Below, one piece after another: positions 58,741 through 64,000 of a DNA stretch of 64,000 nucleotides. Origin of the DNA: Klebsormidium nitens (Eukaryota; Streptophyta; Klebsormidiophyceae; Klebsormidiales; Klebsormidiaceae); assembly GCA_000708835.1 (NCBI GenBank), contig DF237230.1, positions 1 to 64,000 of the forward strand, given 5' to 3'. The notes beneath the pieces are model-generated. The model was not told the origin of the DNA, searched no databases, and saw nothing but the letters and a program-made list of their open reading frames with translations. A program made the position numbers and the translations under genes. Position 1 is the first letter of the stretch, and each line of letters starts with the position of its first letter.

Positions 58741-59291
58741 CCTCTACGCCACTTCCTTGTATTTGTCGCATCTGAGCCACGTTTCTGCCGTTCGCATCCA
58801 TGGGGGTCCAGCACTTTTCCAATACGCGGTGCATGCTTCCAATTGACCCCTGTACTTGCGCAAATGACGCCGGTACCACAATTCATGACTATCTTGCGTT
58901 TTTAAGATTCACCTGTTGCAGACGGCCAAGATGAGAAGCGTAGCGGGCTGGTCCACGGTCTTTATCGTGTTCTGGACAGAAGGCGATGTTTATTCCGTTA
59001 TCTTGTGTAGGGGAGTTGCGATAGGCAAGGGATTGGGATGATTCGTTGCACTCAAGCTCCATTCTAAGCGTGGGTTTCTCTGACTGGCAGTACCGCATTC
59101 CATTTCTGGCAGCTTCGAGCTTCTGTGTCACTTGATCGAGATGAGCCGGGCTTCGTCCCATGCCTTGATGCAAGGTCCCCGCTATTCGGTGCCCTGTATG
59201 CATTTCTGTTTCAGGCGTTCGAGGCTTGCACGTTTTCGGGGTTCTTATGGCTCAGGGTCCAAAATCGAGTTTGCATCTCGCACACACGTCT

Positions 59292-59365
59292 TTGCTGGCA
59301 AGGACGAAAACGCCACTGAGGTCGCCTCAGAGGGCTGCAACATTCAGGAATGCCGCCTCCAGCAA
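59292..59365 (+). ncRNA. Stem-loop module 4 (copy a)
   Basis: A perfect 7-bp terminal stem TTGCTGG/CCAGCAA encloses AGGACGA and a CTGAGG/CCTCAG hairpin. No canonical D box precedes the 3' strand. Confidence 0.3.
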
Positions 59366-59449
59366 CACGTCGACACCAAAGCTGGTCAAGTCTCCGCAGC
59401 GCGCGCCGCCGCAGGCTGGGTCAATTTGTCATCATTAAGCCTATAGCAG

Positions 59450-59511
59450 GCCATGATGAGAAGCACTTGTGCCGCCATCTAGGCACGGGTGTGCATCCTT
59501 CACTGACGCCA
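59450..59511 (+). ncRNA. Candidate box C/D snoRNA
   Basis: A perfect C box ATGATGA (59453-59459) and D box CTGA (59503-59506) are bracketed by GGC/GCC, with a GTGCC/GGCAC hairpin between. Size and order fit a C/D snoRNA, though the terminal stem is only three pairs. Confidence 0.4.
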
Positions 59512-60102
59512 CATAAATCACAACAGTCTGGTCAAAGCAAGCTGGTGTCAATTTTTTAAATGCTGTGATTGACGGCGTTGCGCCTGCTTCATTAAAGCTC
59601 AGGTCACCAAAATATGGGAGGCTGTCGCCAGGGTCAATTCATCAAGCTTCCACCATCGTGCTTCCGCGTCAAAACTTCTAACGTTTGTTTTTATCGGCGA
59701 CTGTTCCATTTTGCTTTCGAGACTGCTAGTAGGGCGTTGCCGCGCAAGGAGGGATGTTTCTTGCCAAAGTGGCCATTGCTAAGTCACCTTTGCTTGATTA
59801 GTTCAGCTTCTCAACCCCAAATCAAAATGGGGACGCGACCTCACAAGGTCAACTCGGGACTCCTTGGTTCTGAGGTCATGGTCTAAACGTTGTACTTTGT
59901 AAGCTGAACGTTCCGATCACTGCAAATCCGTGCGAACAATTGATGTGCGCTTTGTTCCCGTCACAAGCGCAAGTAGCCACTGTGGGTTAAACCTGCATCT
60001 CGTAGGCGGGTGACGTGGGGGTTGTGCTGCTATGTTCAAGTATGATGGGCGCGCTCTTTTTGCGCAAATCTTTGTATCCAACTTGGTGACCTCAGTCTTG
60101 TG

Positions 60103-60170
60103 AGCGGCTAGGACGAGCGTCCGACTGAGGTTTTAAGCTCATAGATGGATGCGGAGGTTCCGACGCCGCT
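60103..60170 (+). ncRNA. Box C/D-like module 1 (copy b)
   Basis: Same 68-nt length, terminal stem AGCGGC/GCCGCT, AGGACGA and CTGAGG as copy a. Differences lie mainly between the boxes. Confidence 0.35.
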
Positions 60171-60495
60171 GCCTTAGAAGCGTAGGAGCGCAAAGTATAG
60201 TCTTTGAGATAAGTGTCTACGGCTTCTACCTTAGGTATTGTGCGCGCAGGTCCTTCCAGTACAGATTTCATTTTTTGTTTGGATGACGCGTCTTTCTCTT
60301 GCTAATTGATATTGCGCTGTTGACCAGAAGCGCGGGACCAACAACAAGCCATTTTCACGAGGACTTGGGCTGATGGCCTGATGGAAATGTCAGCAGTTCG
60401 AATGTGTGCATAAGCGGTTATTTGGCCCAGGGTTGTGGTCCCAACTCAAAGGCTGAGATAGGATTTCTGTCGTTCAATCTTGCTCTTTGCAGACT

Positions 60496-60557
60496 TGGCT
60501 AGGACAAGACTGTTGCGCCGCTGCGCACTTCCATTTTGGGGTGACGCGCTGAAGCCA
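60496..60557 (+). ncRNA. Box C/D-like module 2 (copy b)
   Basis: The terminal stem lengthens to TGGCT/AGCCA, with D box CTGA directly before AGCCA. The C-like box is AGGACAA, weaker than in copy a. Confidence 0.3.
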
Positions 60558-61123
60558 CGTCAACACTAACCTACTTTGTGGTTGTTCTTCCTTAAGCCAC
60601 GACTTGCACCGTTTGCATCCGATTGAGGGACAGCGCTCTTCCAATACGCGGTAAAAACTTCAAGCAGCGGTCCCTGTCGTCGTACAAAAGACGGCAGTGC
60701 CAGCATGTTCCTTAACTCATCTGCTGCGATGGCCAAGATGAGAAGCGTAGCTGGCTGCTCCACAGTCATATTTGCGCTCGAACAGAAGCCGGTCTTCACT
60801 TCTTTTTGAGAGTTGCAAATGGGAAGCGCTTGGGCTAGAGTCGTCGAAGTCAAGTTCCCTTTCTAAGCGTGGGTTTATGAGACTGGCTGGTACTGCAGTC
60901 CATCTCTGCCAGCTTCGAGCTCTTGTTTCTGCTTTTGCGTTAAGACGAGCCATGCTTCTTTTCATGCTTCTTTTCATGCTGTAATCCAAGGTCCCTGCTA
61001 TCGGTGCCCTGTATGTATCTGTGTTTCAGGGGTCCCAGGCTTGCAGGGTTTCGGGACTCTTATGACTCAGGATTCAGGATGGGTTAGGATCTGGTTGAAT
61101 ATGCATCTCGCACAACACGCCTC

Positions 61124-61199
61124 TTGCTGGCAAGGACGAAAACGCAACTGAGGGCGCCCCTCAGAGGGCTGCAACTTTTCAGGAAGGCCGCCTCCAGCA
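61124..61199 (+). ncRNA. Stem-loop module 4 (copy b)
   Basis: TGCTGG/CCAGCA stem, AGGACGA, and the inner hairpin extended to CTGAGGG/CCCTCAG. Relative to copy a both sides of the inner stem changed together. Confidence 0.3.
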
Positions 61200-61494
61200 C
61201 TTTGTCGACATCAAAGCTGTCCACCTTTCAAGTGGGTCAGCAATCTTTTCCTCCCCATTCTCCCGGCTCGTCGTGCGGACTCGGCCTAGTGCATCCTGTT
61301 TTCCAATCCTAGCAACATAAAAACCAGAAATGTCTCAGTTGTAACCGTCCAGATTAGGCTATGTCCTGTCCTGAGCATGAGCACGCCGCTCTGCTTTTTC
61401 GGTTTTCACTAGCATTTATGAGACCTTCACCAGATCAACGAACCAGTCGTGATGACTTTGAATACTTTAGAATACTCGTTTGCCCGTTTACGGA

Positions 61495-61562
61495 AGCGGC
61501 TGGGATGAGGTGCTGTCTGAGGACGCTCTTTCTCATGAGGAGTGACTGTCTCTGAAGCCGCT
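61495..61562 (+). ncRNA. Best box C/D snoRNA-like candidate
   Basis: A 7-bp perfect terminal stem AGCGGCT/AGCCGCT. In order: C-like GGGATGA (one mismatch to RUGAUGA), D' CTGA (61517-61520), C'-like CATGAG (61533-61538), and D CTGA (61552-61555) abutting the 3' stem strand. Total 68 nt. This is the classic C-D'-C'-D geometry. A paralogous start is found at 63956. Confidence 0.5.
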
Positions 61563-61794
61563 CATAAACGCCCGCGATTTGTCCTTTTTCAAGATATGAT
61601 TCGATGCATCCGCAATGAGTCCGTCTAGGATTTTCGGTGACGAGCTTCAGTTCTCGTTCTCCGTGTTCAAGATACAAAACTTTGCAGAGATCAATTGAGT
61701 AAGCTCGTTGTTGACTGGTTTCTGGAGCTTGCACGTGTGCCACTCCATCAGGGTTTTGCATGTTTGCCTCTTTACTGCCTCTTCTTTTTATAGG

Positions 61795-61858
61795 GGGCCA
61801 GGACGAGAAAAGTTGAGAGTCTTTCGCATGGTCAAACTCATGTCCTCTGAAGCTGCCC
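61795..61858 (+). ncRNA. Box C/D-like module, variant
   Basis: GGGC/GCCC ends, C-like AGGACGA, TTGA, then CTCATG and D CTGA. Same box order as the 61495 candidate with different spacers. Confidence 0.3.
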
Positions 61859-62772
61859 AAAACGAGCACATCTTAGGAGAGTCAGACAGAGCAGTACACC
61901 AATGGCTGATAAGAGGCGCAGCGTTCCCTTTGTTTTATACTAGTTCACCAAGCTGTAATTCGAAAACAGCTCCAAACTCAATACAAAACCACTGGCTTCT
62001 GTAGAAAGCCTCCTTGGTGTACGAACGCTTGCTCCCAGTTATTGCCTCTGGCTGGCGTCTCCCAATTTCACATCTTCAGTGTCCTGTATAGACCTCAAGG
62101 TTGTAAGTTGTTAGTCTTTCAGCGTAAGGGTCGGCAAGGACGAGAGAATACTGAGGATTGCTCGCTACCTCAGAAGGTGTCAGTAGCGGAAGCCCGCCGC
62201 TGATTCCCGTCAAGGCAGCACGCTTTTTGTGCTGGTTACACGTGTCGACACTGCAGTTGTCCGCTTTTTGATCAATGATAGCTTTTTCTCCCCGTTGTTT
62301 GTGCTTTCCGTGTTCCTTGGACCCGTTTTGATTGCAGCCCTTCCTCGGCCCTACCACATGATGGTCAGTTGTATGTCTACACACAAATTCATGTCAAAGC
62401 ACACCCTGATCGGGATCCTGAAGAAGAGCGGTTCTGTTTCGATCTTTACAACTGGTCATTCCACTTGCGGATGAATGCTTGAGACCGGTTAAAGTAAGAG
62501 TGTCAATGACGCATAATGGGGCTCCTTGGTTTGAGGTCTTGACACCACCTAAGCGCAAAGCGGAACGTTAAGTCGACGCTCAAATTCCTGCGAGTAAGTC
62601 TGCTTATGTCCGTTGCTTCCTCCTAAACCACAACTAGGCACTTCAAGAAGAAAGACGACATCTGTGAAACAATTGATGTTGGTTGGTGCTAGTCTTTGAG
62701 TATTGATACGCAAAGGTCACTTTCCAGTCGTCCGAAGCTTTCGAGGGGAAACTTGGTGCCCCCAATTGAATG

Positions 62773-62844
62773 AGCGACTAGGACGAGCGTTCGAGTGGGG
62801 TCACGACCTCATCTGATCGTTTGTGGTAGGGACCCGACGCCGCT
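62773..62844 (+). ncRNA. Box C/D-like module 1 (copy c, diverged)
   Basis: AGCGAC/GCCGCT (one mismatched pair), AGGACGA and CCGA beside the stem. The outer CTCAGTC/GACTGAG pairing seen in copies a and b is replaced by CCCCA/TGGGG. Confidence 0.3.
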
Positions 62845-63955
62845 GGCTAAGAACCATGAAAGCCGCGATTTTTGCCTTTTGGTTCCGCTGCGAGACGCCG
62901 TTCGAGTGGATAAGCAAGCAAACGATTTCCGGGCGCCGCTGATGTAAGCTCCAGCATTGGCTATCACGAAAGCATTGCAGCGCCTCTTGGCAGAGGCTGT
63001 AGTATGTCTCTGAAGCTACGTCTGCGCCAGTTAACTGTGTTGGTTGTTGTGTCTGAAAACACGTCTCTGCTGTACGCATTCGGTCAAGGTGCAGCAAATG
63101 TGTTGTCCAGCTTAAACCCTGTGCGCAAACGCCCAAGTGGTGACCCTCATACTTACAAAAGTCTTCCGCCACACACGTTATACGTTTGCTCTCAGGCTTT
63201 TTAGAAGTCATCTGCTACGGGCTGCTATGATGAGCAGCGCTGTGGGACTACTCCCACGCCCTACCGTCTGGACCGAAGCCGTTCTTTACTTTTCCCATCT
63301 TGCGTTTGTTTCTCTGTGAACTGAGTTTCCCACGGTTAGCTCTACTTGAGCGCTTGGTCGTCAAACTGGCCGATCCGCAATCCGGCAGCTTTGGGGCTTT
63401 CGCATGAGCCTGTCGGAACGAGCCATCCTTGTTCTCATGCTGTGACGCAACATTCTCGTTGTTCGACGCCCCGATGTGGCTCTGTTTCAGAATCTCAAGA
63501 ATTATCAGATTTTGGGTTCCGGAGTTTTGCGATCACTAGTAACCGATCTGGATCTGGATTCAGAATGCATCTCTAGACTAGCTTTGCTGGCTCTGCATCA
63601 ACGGAATGCGGTCGTTCCTCACGCTTGCAGTGAACCACGAAGCCCGCCTTTATCCTTGGCAAGGCGCATGCGCTCAAAAGTCGACACTGCAACAGTCTCC
63701 CTTTTTAGTATGTTTTCGTTGCTTTCTCGGCTTCTAAATTCCGCATCCTTTGCCGAAGCGAACCGATCTAAAACTCCTTAGCTGTTTTTCTTACCAATCA
63801 TTGTATGTCAGAATGTTACCTATCTTGGGCCTGAGCAAGCTTTGAACAGTCCTCTCCTTTCTTTGGCTTTCGCTTCCGGTTGCCTCCACGAACGAAGGAG
63901 ACGGAAGCGATACAATCAAGTAAACCCTACACAGAGTCAGTCGTTCGCCCGGCAA

Positions 63956-64000
63956 AAGCGGCTAGGATGAAGTGCTCCCTGAGGTTGTCCGTCCTCATGA
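63956..64000 (+). ncRNA. Paralogue of the 61495 candidate, cut by the window end
   Basis: AAGCGGCT, AGGATGA, CTGAGG and CTCATGA are kept in the same order as at 61494-61538. The segment after CTGAGG differs (TTGTCCGTC against ACGCTCTTT). The 3' half lies beyond the window. Confidence 0.4.

Larger units (their letters stand above)
58135..61240 (+). repeat. 1.82-kb tandem duplication with conserved modules
   Basis: The segment 58135-59400 is repeated at about 59955-61240, offset by 1806-1832 bp, with the same order of landmarks: CCCGTCACAA, ACTTGGTGACCTCAGTCTTG, TTGGCTAGGAC, GGCCAAGATGAGAAGCGTAG and TTGCTGGCAAGGACGAAAAC. About 550 bp between the copies is not shared. Third-copy fragments occur at about 62717-62850 and 63500-63620. 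Both copies are free of plausible long ORFs, and similarity is highest in the stem-loop modules. Confidence 0.85.

Noticed and set aside
1-64000. Prokaryotic features such as operons, ribosome binding sites, CRISPR arrays
   Set aside because: Spliced genes throughout; none of the repeats has CRISPR-like unit and spacer regularity.

Overview
The window reads as nuclear DNA of a eukaryote, most likely a green-lineage alga. Genes are split into short exons with GT-AG introns (two introns are GC-AG), GC content is moderate, and intergenic DNA is rich in decayed mobile elements. A streptophyte alga such as Klebsormidium would fit (a CDCA7 protein with a plant-like 4CXXC_R1 zinc finger; an Xaa-Pro aminopeptidase with a transit-like leader), but that assignment is inference. 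Exon models below were built by hand from splice sites, reading-phase continuity and family motifs.

Layout. 0.8-2.4 kb: two exons of an unrecognised plus-strand gene. 4.5-14.8 kb: a complete 14-exon plus-strand gene for an EVI5/RabGAP1-like TBC Rab-GAP with a C-terminal coiled coil. 17.2-19.4 kb: three exons of a minus-strand tandem-GNAT acetyltransferase. 20.5-26.3 kb: a decayed minus-strand gag-type retroelement, with a 52-bp minisatellite at its 3' side, a 1288-codon Gag-like frame broken by compensating frameshifts, and a separate basic RGG/RS-rich ORF. 28.3-29.3 kb: a non-coding terminal-inverted-repeat element with CArG-box palindromes and a tRNA-like segment. 29.5 kb: a Cys-rich exon. 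30.9-32.8 kb: a two-exon DUF4419 gene (minus). 34.8-36.4 kb: a two-exon DUF1772 membrane protein gene (minus), with a 191-bp MITE in its intron and decayed exon copies on both sides. 40.3-44.8 kb: a seven-exon CDCA7-type zinc-finger gene (minus). 45.6-53.2 kb: a divergently transcribed Xaa-Pro aminopeptidase P gene (plus), whose last catalytic exons are not in the window. 53.3-64 kb: no protein gene recognised; a tandemly duplicated tract with repeated small stem-loop modules that resemble box C/D snoRNAs.

Two patterns stand out. First, introns and gene flanks in at least five unrelated genes hold tandem, decaying copies of the neighbouring exon edge, often with the splice site, and mostly spaced about 100-165 bp. 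Second, the 58-64 kb tract holds a family of ~62-76 nt modules with conserved terminal stems and box-like motifs but variable spacers. Both were found by eye and need computational testing.
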